A DNA stretch of 64,000 nucleotides from Pseudomonas protegens (GTDB taxonomy: Bacteria; Pseudomonadota; Gammaproteobacteria; Pseudomonadales; Pseudomonadaceae). Where the stretch lies: the NCBI RefSeq assembly GCF_013407925.2, contig NZ_CP060201.1, positions 3,286,001 through 3,350,000 of the forward strand, given 5' to 3'. Under the pieces are notes generated by a model that was not told where the DNA came from, made no database searches, and worked only from the letters and a program-made list of their open reading frames with translations. Position 1 is the first letter of the stretch. Every line of letters begins with the position of its first letter. Shown here in pieces: positions 15,759 through 24,758 of the stretch. Both the position numbers and the translations under genes were made by a program.

Positions 15759-16537
15759 ATGACTGGCAATTGGCTTTCGAACGCTATCTGCTGGGCGAAC
15801 AGGCCCAGGCCCGCGCGGCCCTGCAACAGAGCCTGATCGGTGGCCCGACCCTGGATGTCGAGACGGGCCTGGCGATCTATCACAACGCCTACCTGGCCCG
15901 GCTGCAGGAGGTCATGGGCAGCGACTTCCCGGCCATCTGGCACTGGCTGGGGGACGCTGAATTCCAGGCACTGACCGGCGCCTATATTCGCCAATGCCCG
16001 TCCCGGCATTTCAGCCTGCGCTGGCTGGGGCAGGGTTTTGCCGAGTTTATCCAGGGCCATCTGGTGCCGGAGCAGGGCGCGCCCCTGGCGGAACTGGCGC
16101 GCCTGGAATGGGCCTTCACCCTGGCCTTCGATGCCGCCGAAGCCCAGGTGCTGACGGTGGAAGCCATGGCCGGGCTGGAGGCTGAACAATGGCCGCTGCT
16201 GCAACTGCGCCTGGCGCCCTGTGTGCAGTGGCTCGACTGTCGCTACAACAGCCTGGCCCAGTGGCGCGCGGTCAAGGAGCAGGGGGATTTCCCCGACAGT
16301 GCCTTACTCGATCAGCAACAGGTGTGCCTGGTCTGGCGAGCGGAGCGGGTCTGCCGGTATCGCAGCCTGACCGCCGAAGAAGCCGCGGCACTGCGGGGCA
16401 TGATCGAGCAACAGTGGAATTTCGCGGAACTCTGCGCCGAGCTGGCCGTCACTTATGCCGAGGGGGCCCCGTTGCAGGCGGTTACCTGGCTGAAACAGTG
16501 GGTCGAAGAGGGCCTGGTGGTTCGCCGCGAATCCTGA
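15749..16537 (+). CDS. bufC: BufC, DUF2063-domain partner of BufB
   Basis: A protein of 262 residues. Residues about 5-95 match the DUF2063 putative peptide-recognition domain (YHNAYLARLQEVMGSDFPAI, then YIRQCPSRHFSLRWLGQGFA). The C-terminal part (about 100-250) is the less conserved region found in bufferin operons. In this system BufC is thought to bring the precursor to BufB. The gene starts inside the end of bufB, so translation is coupled. Some pipelines label the domain as DNA-binding; the operon context argues against that. Confidence 0.88.
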   Translation: MRLNDWQLAFERYLLGEQAQARAALQQSLIGGPTLDVETGLAIYHNAYLARLQEVMGSDFPAIWHWLGDAEFQALTGAYIRQCPSRHFSLRWLGQGFAEFIQGHLVPEQGAPLAELARLEWAFTLAFDAAEAQVLTVEAMAGLEAEQWPLLQLRLAPCVQWLDCRYNSLAQWRAVKEQGDFPDSALLDQQQVCLVWRAERVCRYRSLTAEEAAALRGMIEQQWNFAELCAELAVTYAEGAPLQAVTWLKQWVEEGLVVRRES

Positions 16538-16621
16538 AAAAACGCTGGAAATTCGATAGCCAGCTATTTTTTCAAGATGGTCTACCCTCATTTCAGACGT
16601 CTGAAACAGGGGGGATTTTTC

Positions 16622-17809
16622 ATGCTCGCGCAACTTCCACCGGCCTTACAGAATCTGCAATTACCCTTACGCCTGCGGCTCTGGAATGGCCATGAATTCA
16701 ACCTTGGGCCAGAGCCCAGCGTCACCATCGTGGTCAAGGACCCGCAGCTGGTGGCGCAATTCACCCATCCCAGCCTCGATGCGCTGGGGGGCGCCTTTGT
16801 CGAAGGCAAACTGGAACTCGAAGGTTCCATCAGCGAAGTCATCCGGGTCTGCGACGAGCTGAGCCAAGCCCTGCTGGATGAAGACGACGATAATCAGCCA
16901 GTGCGCACCCTGCACGACAAGGCCACGGACGCGGCCGCCATTTCCTATCACTACGACCTTTCCAATGCCTTCTACCAGCTGTGGCTCGACAGCGACATGG
17001 CCTATTCCTGCGCTTATTTCGAGACCGGCAGCGAGTCCCTGGAGCAGGCCCAGCAAGCCAAGTTCCGCCATTTGTGCCGCAAGCTGCGCCTGCAACCGGG
17101 GGACTACCTGCTGGACGTGGGTTGCGGCTGGGGCGGACTGGCCCGCTACGCGGCCCGCGAGTTCGGCGCCAGGGTCTTTGGCATCACCTTGAGCAAGGAG
17201 CAACTGGCCCTGGCGCGGGAACGGGTGAGTGCCGAGGGCCTGGACGATCTGGTGGAACTGCAGCTGTTGGACTATCGCGATCTGCCCCAGGATGGCCGCT
17301 TCGACAAGGTGGTCAGCGTCGGCATGTTCGAACACGTGGGCCACGCCAACCTGGCGCAGTATTGCCGGACCCTGTTCAACGCGGTGCGCGAAGGCGGCCT
17401 GGTGATGAACCACGGGATCACCGCCAAGCACATCGATGGACGTCCCGTGGGCCGGGGCGCCGGTGATTTCATCGAGCGTTACGTGTTCCCCAATGGCGAG
17501 CTGCCGCACCTGGCGATGATCTCCGCGCAGATCAGCGACGCCGGGCTGGAAATCGTCGATGTCGAAAGCCTGCGCCTGCATTACGCGCGGACCCTGGACC
17601 ACTGGAGCGAACGCCTGGAAGACAACCTGGAGGCCGCCGCCCGCCAGGTTCCCGAGCAGGCGCTACGGATCTGGCGGCTGTACCTGGCGGGTTGCGCCTA
17701 TGCCTTCGCCAAGGGCTGGATCAACCTGCACCAGATTCTCGCGGTCAAGACCCATGCCGATGGCAGCCATGAGTTGCCCTGGACCCGCGACGACCTCTAT
17801 CACCCTTAG
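16622..17809 (+). CDS. cfa: Cyclopropane-fatty-acyl-phospholipid synthase family protein
   Basis: A protein of 395 residues, typical for the family. The SAM-binding motif LDVGCGWGGLARYAAREF is near residue 165. Other family marks are ISYHYDLSNAFYQLWLDSDM (about 103-122), SVGMFEHVGHANL (about 235) and the conserved FIERYVFPNGELPHL (about 285). The reaction transfers the SAM methylene to the cis double bond of membrane lipids, usually in stationary phase. The ATG at 16622 follows GGGGGGA; an in-frame ATG at 16577 has no such site. The 84-bp gap after bufC probably holds its own promoter. It converges with the cardiolipin synthase gene. Confidence 0.92.
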   Translation: MLAQLPPALQNLQLPLRLRLWNGHEFNLGPEPSVTIVVKDPQLVAQFTHPSLDALGGAFVEGKLELEGSISEVIRVCDELSQALLDEDDDNQPVRTLHDKATDAAAISYHYDLSNAFYQLWLDSDMAYSCAYFETGSESLEQAQQAKFRHLCRKLRLQPGDYLLDVGCGWGGLARYAAREFGARVFGITLSKEQLALARERVSAEGLDDLVELQLLDYRDLPQDGRFDKVVSVGMFEHVGHANLAQYCRTLFNAVREGGLVMNHGITAKHIDGRPVGRGAGDFIERYVFPNGELPHLAMISAQISDAGLEIVDVESLRLHYARTLDHWSERLEDNLEAAARQVPEQALRIWRLYLAGCAYAFAKGWINLHQILAVKTHADGSHELPWTRDDLYHP

Positions 17810-17828
17810 GCCGACCCTGACCGGCAGC

Positions 17829-19268
17829 TTACAGAATCGGCGAAATCAGCCGCGCGACGCGCATGCCCAGTTGTTGCATGCGGTGGGTCTGGCGGCTGTC
17901 TTCCTTGGCGATTTCCCGAGCCTTGGCGAAGTCGGCCTTGAGCATGTCCTCCACCTCGGTGGCGAAGTCGTCGTCCACGGTCAGCAACATCACTTCGAAA
18001 TTCAGGCGGAAGGAGCGGTTGTCCAGGTTGGCGCTGCCGATGGCGCTGATCTCGTTGTCGATCAACACCACCTTTTGATGCAGGAACCCGGGCTGATAAC
18101 GGAACACCCGGACCCCGGCGCGCACCGCCTCGAAGGCATAGAGACTGGAGGCGGCGTAGACGATGCGATGGTCCGGGCGCGCCGGCAGCAGGATGCGCAC
18201 GTCCACGTCCCGCAGCACCGCCAGGCGCAGGGCGGCGAACACCGCCTCGTCGGGAATGAAATACGGGCTGGTGATCCACACCCGTTCGGTGGCGGCGTGG
18301 ATCGCTTCGACGAAGAACAGCGAACAGGTTTCGTAGGCGTCGGCGGGGCCGCTGGCGAGCAATTGGCAGAGCACGCCGTCGTCCGGGTAAGTGTCCGGAA
18401 GGATCAGCGGCGGCAGTTCCCGGGCTGCCCAGAACCAGTCTTCGGCAAAGGACTCCTGCAGGCAGGCCACCACCGGGCCGCTGACCTGCACGTGGGTATC
18501 GCGCCAGGGCGCCAGGGGCGGCTTCTTGCCCAGGTATTCGTCGCCGACGTTGTGCCCGCCGACAAAGCCCAGCAAGCCGTCCACCACGACGATCTTGCGG
18601 TGATTGCGGAAGTTCACCTGGAAGCGGTTGAGCCAGCCACTGCGAGTGGCGAAGGCGTGCACCTGGACCCCGGCGTCGCGCAGGGTCTGCACATAAGCGG
18701 CGGGCAGGGAATGGCTGCCGATACCGTCGTAGAGCAGGTGGATCGACACCCCTTCGGCGGCCTTCTCCAGCAGCAGGCGTTGCAGGCGCCGGCCCAGCTC
18801 GTCGTCGTGAATGATGAAGAACTGGATCAGTACCGCCCTGTGGGAACGGCGGATGGCGTTGAAGATCGCTTCGAAGGTGGCATCGCCATTGACCAGCAGG
18901 CGCACCTGGTTGTTGGCCAGGCACGGCATGCGCCCCAGCTTGGGCATGGCCCGCAGCGCGGCATAGGCCTGGGAGGCCCGGGCGGCGAGGGCTTCTTCGA
19001 CCCAGGGGCGCCAGTTCAGCTCGTTGATGGCCTTGTGCATTTCCACGTTGGCCTGGCGCCGGGCCTTGATGTAGGCATCGAAGGTGCTGCGGCCGAACAC
19101 CAGGTAAGGGATCAGGGTCAGGTAGGGGATGAACATCAGCGACAGGGCCCAGGCAATGGCGCCTTGGGCGGTCCTGACGGTGAACACCGCGTGGATCGCG
19201 GCGATCAGCCCGAGAAAATGCAGCAGTGCGATGAGGTAGCCAAAGAGGTGCGGGCCAAAATAATCCAT
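17829..19268 (-). CDS. cls: Cardiolipin synthase A (phospholipase D family)
   Basis: A protein of 479 residues. Two N-terminal membrane helices (about 8-28 and 38-58) are followed by two phospholipase D half-domains. The HKD motifs are [19 protein letters not shown] (about 218-236) and [19 protein letters not shown] (about 397-415). The enzyme joins two phosphatidylglycerols to give cardiolipin and glycerol in the inner membrane. Length and motifs match ClsA rather than the shorter ClsB. It is monocistronic, converging on cfa with 19 bp between stops. Confidence 0.93.
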   Translation of the reverse strand: MDYFGPHLFGYLIALLHFLGLIAAIHAVFTVRTAQGAIAWALSLMFIPYLTLIPYLVFGRSTFDAYIKARRQANVEMHKAINELNWRPWVEEALAARASQAYAALRAMPKLGRMPCLANNQVRLLVNGDATFEAIFNAIRRSHRAVLIQFFIIHDDELGRRLQRLLLEKAAEGVSIHLLYDGIGSHSLPAAYVQTLRDAGVQVHAFATRSGWLNRFQVNFRNHRKIVVVDGLLGFVGGHNVGDEYLGKKPPLAPWRDTHVQVSGPVVACLQESFAEDWFWAARELPPLILPDTYPDDGVLCQLLASGPADAYETCSLFFVEAIHAATERVWITSPYFIPDEAVFAALRLAVLRDVDVRILLPARPDHRIVYAASSLYAFEAVRAGVRVFRYQPGFLHQKVVLIDNEISAIGSANLDNRSFRLNFEVMLLTVDDDFATEVEDMLKADFAKAREIAKEDSRQTHRMQQLGMRVARLISPIL

Positions 19269-19400
19269 GGGGGCAGCCTTGCTCCTGAAGATTCAATGCC
19301 TAACAGACCATGTTCCACGGCGAATGTCGCTATTTTATTCTGCATGCAACGCCGTGCCTTGCTCGAAGTCTAACGGCCACTATTGTCTAGGAGTCATTCG

Positions 19401-19925
19401 ATGAAACTTCGTTTACTGGGTTGGGCGTTGGCGGCGGGAATGGCGCTGCCACTGGCGGCGCAGGCGCAGATGCTGCAACCGGGCTTGTGGGAACTGACCA
19501 GCAGCAACATGAAGGTCGATGACCAGAACCTGCCGGATCTGTCGCTGATCCTCGGCCAGTTGCAACAGCAAATGACCCCGGAACAACGGGCCATGCTGGA
19601 GAAACAGGGGGTGACCATGGGCGGCAAGGGCATTCGCGTGTGCCTGACGCCGGATCAGGTCAAGTCCGACACCATTCCGCTGCAGGACCCGCAGTCGGGC
19701 TGCCAGCAGCAGGTCACCGAGCGCAACGGCAACCAATGGAAGTTCCGCTTCAGTTGTCCCAAGGCCCAGGGCAACGGGGTGGCCAGGTTCATCAGTGATC
19801 GCGAATTCACCACCAACGTGATCGGCACCTTCAATGCCACCGGCATACAGCAAAAAGGCAGCATGGACACCCGCGCCGTGTGGCTCGGCCAGGACTGCGG
19901 CACGGTCAAGCCGCGGGCTTCCTGA
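19401..19925 (+). CDS. DUF3617 family periplasmic protein
   Basis: A protein of 174 residues with a clear signal peptide (LLGWALAAGMALPLAAQAQM, cleavage near AQA-Q at about 22). The mature part begins QPGLWELTSSNMKVDDQN, the hallmark of DUF3617, and has a Cys pattern (VCLTP, GCQQQ, SCPK, DCGT) that could form two disulfides. Function of the family is unknown. TAGGAG at 19388 sets the ATG at 19401. It is divergent from the cardiolipin synthase gene and convergent with the zinc operon. Confidence 0.85.
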   Translation: MKLRLLGWALAAGMALPLAAQAQMLQPGLWELTSSNMKVDDQNLPDLSLILGQLQQQMTPEQRAMLEKQGVTMGGKGIRVCLTPDQVKSDTIPLQDPQSGCQQQVTERNGNQWKFRFSCPKAQGNGVARFISDREFTTNVIGTFNATGIQQKGSMDTRAVWLGQDCGTVKPRAS

Positions 19926-20000
19926 TCCCGCGTCGCCGCCGCCGCGCTACGTTGCTGGCGGCGCCGCGTCAGTAGGCTCCGGCGACCTTGGGCTGGGGGG

Positions 20001-21335
20001 CTAGCGATCGAAGCGCAGGGGCAGGCCCTGGCAGTGGTCGTACAGGCGACCCTGGTGCCAGGCGAGCTGGCCGGACACCAGGGTGGTGGCGACGCTGTGG
20101 CGAAAGCGCCGGCCGGCAAATGGCGTCCAGGCGCATTGGGCGAGGATCGGCTGGCTGTCCACGGCCAGCCCTTGGGGCTCGGGACGGATCAGCACCAGGT
20201 CGGCCCAGTAGCCTTCGCGCAGGTAGCCGCGGTCGGGGATGGCGAACAGATCGGCCACCCGATGGCTGGTCTTGGCCACCAGGGTGGTCAGCGGCAGGAC
20301 CCCGTCGGCCACCAGCTCCAGCAGGGCCGGCAGGGCGTGCTGCACCAGGGGCAGGCCGGCGGGCGCGCGGGTGTAGGGCTGCTGTTTCTGCTCCCAGGTG
20401 TGAGGCGCGTGGTCGCTGCCGATGACGTCCAGGCGCTGGCTGTTGAGGGCCTGGCGCAAGGCATCGCGATCGGCCTGGGTCTTGATCGCCGGGTTGCATT
20501 TGATCAGGTGGCCGAGGCGCGGATAGTCGCGGTCATCGAACAGCAGGTGGTGCAGGCAGACTTCGGCGGTGATGCGCTTTTCGGCCAGGGGCCGGTCCTC
20601 GAACAGGGCCAGTTCCCGAGCGCTGGTCAGGTGCAGCACGTGCAGGCGCGTGCCGTGTTTCTTCGCCAGTTCCACCGCCAGGGACGAGGAGCGGTAGCAG
20701 GCCTCGGCGTCGCGAATGCGTGGATGGGCGGCGGCGGGAATCTGTTCGCCATACAGTTGCTGCCAGCGTTGTTGCGCGAGCTGGATGCTCGGGGTGTGTT
20801 CGCAGTGGGCCAGGAGCAGGGTGGGCACCTGGCGAAACAGCCGGTCCAGCACCTGGGGATCGTCCACCAGCAGGTTGCCGGTGGAGGCGCCCATGAACAC
20901 CTTGACCCCGGCGACCTGGGTCGGGTCCAGAGCGGCGACGGTGTCCAGGTTGTCGTTGCTGACACCGAAGTGAAAGCCGTAGTTGGCCACCGAGGCGATC
21001 GCCGCGCGGCGCTTCTTGTCCGCCAGGGCGGCCAGGGTCAGGGTCGCCGGTGAGGTGTTGGGCATGTCCATGAAGCTGGTGATGCCTCCGGCCACCGCGG
21101 CGCGGGACTCGCTATGGATGCTGCCTTTTTCCGGCGCGCCGGGATCACGAAAGTGCACCTGATCGTCGATCATTCCCGGCAGCAGCCATTGACCCTGGGC
21201 GTCGATTTCCAGGTCGGCGCTGAGGTGGTCGAGGCTGCCGATGGTCTCGATGCGCCCGTGATTGACCAGCAGATCGGCGTCGAACTCGCGACCTTCGTTC
21301 ACCAGCCGGGCATTGCGGATAAGGATTCGGCCCAT
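20001..21335 (-). CDS. pyrC: Dihydroorotase paralog of the zinc-starvation operon
   Basis: Amidohydrolase of 444 residues. It has the HxH-type metal site VHFRDPG (about 61), HCEH (about 172), the conserved KVFMGAST in place of the carboxylated-Lys region (about 146), and late SDHAPHT (about 295). The type I dihydroorotase family makes dihydroorotate from carbamoyl aspartate in pyrimidine synthesis. As the last gene of the Zur-linked operon it corresponds to the P. aeruginosa pyrQ/pyrC2-type paralog. It may keep pyrimidine synthesis running when the housekeeping enzyme lacks zinc. The gap to the carbonic anhydrase gene is only 2 bp. Confidence 0.9.
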   Translation of the reverse strand: MGRILIRNARLVNEGREFDADLLVNHGRIETIGSLDHLSADLEIDAQGQWLLPGMIDDQVHFRDPGAPEKGSIHSESRAAVAGGITSFMDMPNTSPATLTLAALADKKRRAAIASVANYGFHFGVSNDNLDTVAALDPTQVAGVKVFMGASTGNLLVDDPQVLDRLFRQVPTLLLAHCEHTPSIQLAQQRWQQLYGEQIPAAAHPRIRDAEACYRSSSLAVELAKKHGTRLHVLHLTSARELALFEDRPLAEKRITAEVCLHHLLFDDRDYPRLGHLIKCNPAIKTQADRDALRQALNSQRLDVIGSDHAPHTWEQKQQPYTRAPAGLPLVQHALPALLELVADGVLPLTTLVAKTSHRVADLFAIPDRGYLREGYWADLVLIRPEPQGLAVDSQPILAQCAWTPFAGRRFRHSVATTLVSGQLAWHQGRLYDHCQGLPLRFDR

Positions 21336-21337
21336 GC

Positions 21338-21898
21338 TCAAAACTCGTTCTGCAGGGCCTTGTAGCCACGCACCAGATCGACGTTGGTGCGGGCCACGTC
21401 CTCGGAAAACTCCGAGGCGCTGATGCTCACCGGAGGGAACTGCGCCAGGTCGGTGTTGGGGCCGATGCGGGTGGTGGAGGGCACATAGAAGCCCGGCGGC
21501 AGGTCGCGACCGTCCACCACCGAGTTGTGCCGGACCACGCTGCCGTCGCCCACCTCGCAGTTGAACAGCACGCTGTTGAAACCGATGAATACTCGATCGC
21601 CGACCACGCACGGGCCGTGGACGATGGAGCGGTGGGCGATGGAGGTGTGCTGGCCGATGGTCACCGCCGCGCCGGATTTGGAGTGGATCACCACGCCGTC
21701 CTGGATGTTCGAGTTGGCGCCGATGGTGATGGCTTGCATCTGGCCGCTGGCATCCACCTCATCGGCGCGGATCACCGCGTAGGGGCCGACGAATACGTTA
21801 TCGCCGATCACCACCTTGCCGCAGATGATGGCGGTCTTGTCGACGTAGGCGGATTCGGCGATCACCGGCAGATCGCCGGAAGGGTTTTTACGAATCAT
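21338..21898 (-). CDS. Gamma-class carbonic anhydrase-like protein (Cam/YrdA family)
   Basis: A protein of 186 residues with left-handed beta-helix hexapeptide repeats (AIICGKVVIGDNVFVGPYAV and similar) through about residues 15-150. The three His ligands of the family fit VVIHSKS (about 72), IAHRS (about 87) and IVHGP (about 92). Gamma carbonic anhydrases can use Fe or Co, so a copy in a Zur-linked operon may replace zinc-dependent beta enzymes; this is inference. It overlaps the end of hisI by 11 bp. Confidence 0.87.
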   Translation of the reverse strand: MIRKNPSGDLPVIAESAYVDKTAIICGKVVIGDNVFVGPYAVIRADEVDASGQMQAITIGANSNIQDGVVIHSKSGAAVTIGQHTSIAHRSIVHGPCVVGDRVFIGFNSVLFNCEVGDGSVVRHNSVVDGRDLPPGFYVPSTTRIGPNTDLAQFPPVSISASEFSEDVARTNVDLVRGYKALQNEF

Positions 21899-22331
21899 GA
21901 CGCGAGTCCTTCAAGGGGGAACTGATGACTTCCACCGCGCCATCGCGAATGGCGTTGTAGAAACAGTTGGGGCGGCCGGTGTGGCAGGCCGGGCCGTGCT
22001 GATCCACTTGCAGCAAAACGGCATCGCCGTCGCAGTCCAGGCGCGCTTCGATCAGGCGCTGGCGATGGCCGGAGCTTTCGCCCTTGCGCCACAGGCACTG
22101 GCGCGAGCGCGACCAGTAGCAGACCTGACCGCTGGCCAGGGTTTCGGCCAGGGCCCGGCGGTTCATCCAGGCCAGCATCAGCACCTCGCCGCTGTCGTGC
22201 TGCTGGGCGATGGCGGCGATCAGCCCGTCGCTGTTCCAGGGCAGGGCGTCGAGCACCGCGGTCAGTGGCCAGCGACTGCCCAGGGCAGCGCTTTCCAGGT
22301 CCAGCAGCGATAGCGCAGGGCGTTGGATCAT
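21888..22331 (-). CDS. hisI: Phosphoribosyl-AMP cyclohydrolase paralog
   Basis: A protein of 147 residues. The catalytic and metal residues are visible: CDGDAVLLQVDQHGPACHTG (about 102-121), with Asp-x-Asp and Cys ligands, then RPNCFY (about 122-127). The earlier VLMLAWMNRRAL and GQVCYWSRSRQCLWRKGESS regions are typical of HisI. It opens the purine ring of PR-AMP in histidine synthesis. The ATG overlaps the stop of the binding-protein gene by 4 bp. A copy here is probably a backup of the housekeeping hisI for zinc-poor conditions, as noted for COG0523 clusters in general. Confidence 0.9.
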   Translation of the reverse strand: MIQRPALSLLDLESAALGSRWPLTAVLDALPWNSDGLIAAIAQQHDSGEVLMLAWMNRRALAETLASGQVCYWSRSRQCLWRKGESSGHRQRLIEARLDCDGDAVLLQVDQHGPACHTGRPNCFYNAIRDGAVEVISSPLKDSRHDS

Positions 22332-23212
22332 TGCTGGCTCAAGGCGTCGTACAGGGTGTTGAGGTTGTGTTCGAACAAGCCGATGAAGGTGCTGGCCGGG
22401 CCCGTGGCCGCCAAGGCATCGGAGTACAGGGTGCCGCCGATGTGGGCGCCGCTTTCGTCGGCGATCTGCTGGAGCAGGCGCGGGTTCTTGATGTTTTCCA
22501 TGAACACTGCCTTGACCTTGGCGTTGCGGATCTGGGTGATCAGCGCCGCGACTTCGGCGGCCGAGGGTTCGCGTTCGGTGGACAGGCCCTGGGGCGCCAT
22601 GAAGTCGATGCCATACGCCTGGCCCAGGTAGCCGAAGGCGTCGTGGGAGGTGACGATCTTGCGGTTGCCCGCAGGCAGGGCGCCGAGCTTGGCCTTGGCC
22701 TCGGCCAGCAGGCGGTAGATCTGTTGCAGGTAGGCCTGGCTGTTGCGCTGATAGTCGGCCTGGTGAGCCGGGTCGGCGGCGATCAGCGCCTGGGTGATGT
22801 TGCGCACGTAGAGTTCGCTGTTGGCCAGGTTGTGCCAGGCGTGCGGGTCGGGAATCTGTTCGCCGTCTTCGTCCAGGGTGCGTGGAATCACCCCGCGACT
22901 GGCGGTGATCACCGGCGTCTGGCTGGCCGAGCTGGCCACCAGACGATCCAGCCAGGGTTCGAAGCCCAGGCCGTTCTTGATGATCAGCCGGGCCTTGAGC
23001 AGGGCCTTGGCATCGTCCGGCGTGGGTTCGTAGGTGTGGGCGTCTTCGTCGGCGCCTACCAGGTTGGTGATCTGTACATGCTCGCCGCCGACCTGGCGGG
23101 TCAGGTCGGCAAGGATGCTGAAGCTGGTGACCACGGCCAGCTTGTCCGCGGCCTGGGCACTGGACCACGACAATGGCAGCAGCAGGCTGAACAACACGAG
23201 TAGAGCGCGCAT
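22328..23212 (-). CDS. Zinc/manganese ABC transporter substrate-binding protein (ZnuA-like)
   Basis: A cluster A-I metal-binding protein of 294 residues with a signal peptide (LLVLFSLLLPLSWSSAQAA). Ligand regions are ADEDAHTYEPTPDDAK (about 52-67), DPHAWHNLAN (about 118) and TSHDAFGYLGQAYG (about 182), with a late Asp in LYSDALA. The usual His-rich loop of ZnuA is missing: DEDGEQIPDPHAWHN has no His run. That is more like AztC/TroA-type proteins. GAGGTG seven bases before 23212 sets this start. It follows the permease gene by 11 bp. Confidence 0.9.
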   Translation of the reverse strand: MRALLVLFSLLLPLSWSSAQAADKLAVVTSFSILADLTRQVGGEHVQITNLVGADEDAHTYEPTPDDAKALLKARLIIKNGLGFEPWLDRLVASSASQTPVITASRGVIPRTLDEDGEQIPDPHAWHNLANSELYVRNITQALIAADPAHQADYQRNSQAYLQQIYRLLAEAKAKLGALPAGNRKIVTSHDAFGYLGQAYGIDFMAPQGLSTEREPSAAEVAALITQIRNAKVKAVFMENIKNPRLLQQIADESGAHIGGTLYSDALAATGPASTFIGLFEHNLNTLYDALSQQ

Positions 23213-23223
23213 CGGGAAACACC

Positions 23224-24090
23224 TCATGGGGATGTGAGCAAAGGCGGGCGGTGCAACAGGCCGTGCACCGGACCGAACACCACGGACAGCAGGTACAGGC
23301 CGCCGGCCACCAGGACGATGGCCGGGCCGCTGGGCAACGAGTAATGGAACGACAGCAACAGGCCGAGCCACACCGACAGGCAGCCGAGCACGGCGGCGAT
23401 GCCCAGCAGCCTCGGCAGGCGCCGGCTCCAGAAGCGCGCGGCGGCGGCCGGCAGCATCATCAGGCCGACCACCATCAGCGCACCGATCGCCTGGAAACCC
23501 ATCACCAGATTGAGCACCACCAGGGTCAGGAACAGGCCGTGGGCCAGCGGGCCCAGGCGGCTCACGCTGTGCAGGAACAACGGGTCGAGGGTGTCCAGCA
23601 ACAGGGCCTTGTAGATCAGGGCCAGGGCCAGCAGGCTGCAGGCCGAAACCAGGAGCATGGCGTTGAGGGTCGGGCCGTCCACCGCCAGGGCCGAGCCGAA
23701 CAGCAGGTGCAGCAGGTCCAGGCGTTTGCCCGCCAGCCCGAGAAGCAGCACGCCGCTGGCCAGGGAAATGGGATAGATGGCGGCGATGCTGGCGTCTTCC
23801 CGCAGGCCGGTGCGGCGGGTGATCCAGGCGGCCAGCCCGGCCATGCCCAGGCCGGCGCCGAGTCCGCCGAGGGTCAGGGCCGGCAGACTGAGGCCGGCCA
23901 ACCAGAAGCCCAGGGCCGCACCGGGGAGAATGCCGTGGGCCACGGCGTCGCCGATCAGGCTCATGCGCCGCAGGATCAGAAACACCCCCAGAGGCGCGAT
24001 GCTGCAGGCCAGGACCAGACCGCCGAGCAGCGCCCGGCGCATGAACAGGAACTCGCTGAAGGGCTGCCAGAAATGCGCGGCGAACTGCAT
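23224..24090 (-). CDS. Zinc/manganese ABC transporter permease (ZnuB-like)
   Basis: A protein of 288 residues with about eight to nine helices. Family marks include RRMSLIGDAVAHGILPGAAL (about 41-60) and the cytoplasmic coupling region, then NLVMGFQAIGALMVVGLMML (about 198-217). It forms the membrane channel for metal entry with the ATPase encoded just upstream. The ATG at 24090 shares one base with the stop of the ATPase gene (TGATG), so re-initiation is likely. Confidence 0.9.
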   Translation of the reverse strand: MQFAAHFWQPFSEFLFMRRALLGGLVLACSIAPLGVFLILRRMSLIGDAVAHGILPGAALGFWLAGLSLPALTLGGLGAGLGMAGLAAWITRRTGLREDASIAAIYPISLASGVLLLGLAGKRLDLLHLLFGSALAVDGPTLNAMLLVSACSLLALALIYKALLLDTLDPLFLHSVSRLGPLAHGLFLTLVVLNLVMGFQAIGALMVVGLMMLPAAAARFWSRRLPRLLGIAAVLGCLSVWLGLLLSFHYSLPSGPAIVLVAGGLYLLSVVFGPVHGLLHRPPLLTSP

Positions 24091-24758
24091 CAAGCCACCT
24101 GCGTCTGGACGGGCGCGGCAATCAGTTCGCGGCTCGGCGCGTAGACGCAGCCGGTGCTTCTGATCAGCAGGGCCTGGGGGATGTGCTGGCGGACCGCGGC
24201 CAGGTCATGGCAGACCAGCAGCAGGGTCCGGCCCTGGGCATGCCAGGCGTGCAGTTGCTGCCAGAGCAGGGCCTGGCCCGCTTCGTCGAGGGCGGCATGG
24301 GGTTCGTCCAGAAGCAGCAGGGGGGCGTCGGTGAGGCTCATCCGTGCCAGCAGCGCGCGCTGCAATTCGCCGCCGGACAAGGCCATCAAAGGGCGTTGTT
24401 CCAAACCGCTCAGGTGCCAGGCGGCGAGGGCGGCCTGGAGCTTGTCCCGGCGGCTTTTCGCGGGCTCGCGCTGGCCCCAGAACCCGGCGGCTACCAGCTC
24501 TTGCAGGCTGATGGGAAATTGCCGGTCCAGCGTTTGCTGTTGCGGCACGAACGCCAGGCCACCCCGTTGCGGAATGGCCCGTTCGACCTTGCCGGCCAAC
24601 GGCTTTTGCAGCCCGGCCAGGACTTTCAGCAGGCTGCTCTTGCCCGAGCCGTTGGCACCGATCACCGCGCTCAGGCTGCCGGCGGGCAGGTGCAGATCCA
24701 GGGGCGGGGTCAACGGCTGGCCCGGCGCGCCCCAGAGCAAAGCGTGGCAGCGCAGCAT
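24090..24758 (-). CDS. Zinc/manganese ABC transporter ATPase (ZnuC-like)
   Basis: A protein of 222 residues. Walker A GANGSGKSS is at about 34-42, Q-loop FVPQQQ near 70, the ABC signature LSGGELQRA near 126 and Walker B LLLLDEPHAALDE near 147, followed by the H-loop VCHD. It powers metal import with the permease and binding protein encoded next. Unlike the typical Pseudomonas zur-znuC-znuB locus, no zur gene is present, so this is likely a second, zinc-starvation-specific importer. Its ATG overlaps the folE2 stop. Confidence 0.9.
   Translation of the reverse strand: MLRCHALLWGAPGQPLTPPLDLHLPAGSLSAVIGANGSGKSSLLKVLAGLQKPLAGKVERAIPQRGGLAFVPQQQTLDRQFPISLQELVAAGFWGQREPAKSRRDKLQAALAAWHLSGLEQRPLMALSGGELQRALLARMSLTDAPLLLLDEPHAALDEAGQALLWQQLHAWHAQGRTLLLVCHDLAAVRQHIPQALLIRSTGCVYAPSRELIAAPVQTQVA

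Noticed and set aside
17559..19373. Plus-strand frame of 604 codons across the cardiolipin synthase gene
   Set aside because: Antisense to two HKD motifs and overlapping the end of cfa in another frame; not credible as a gene.
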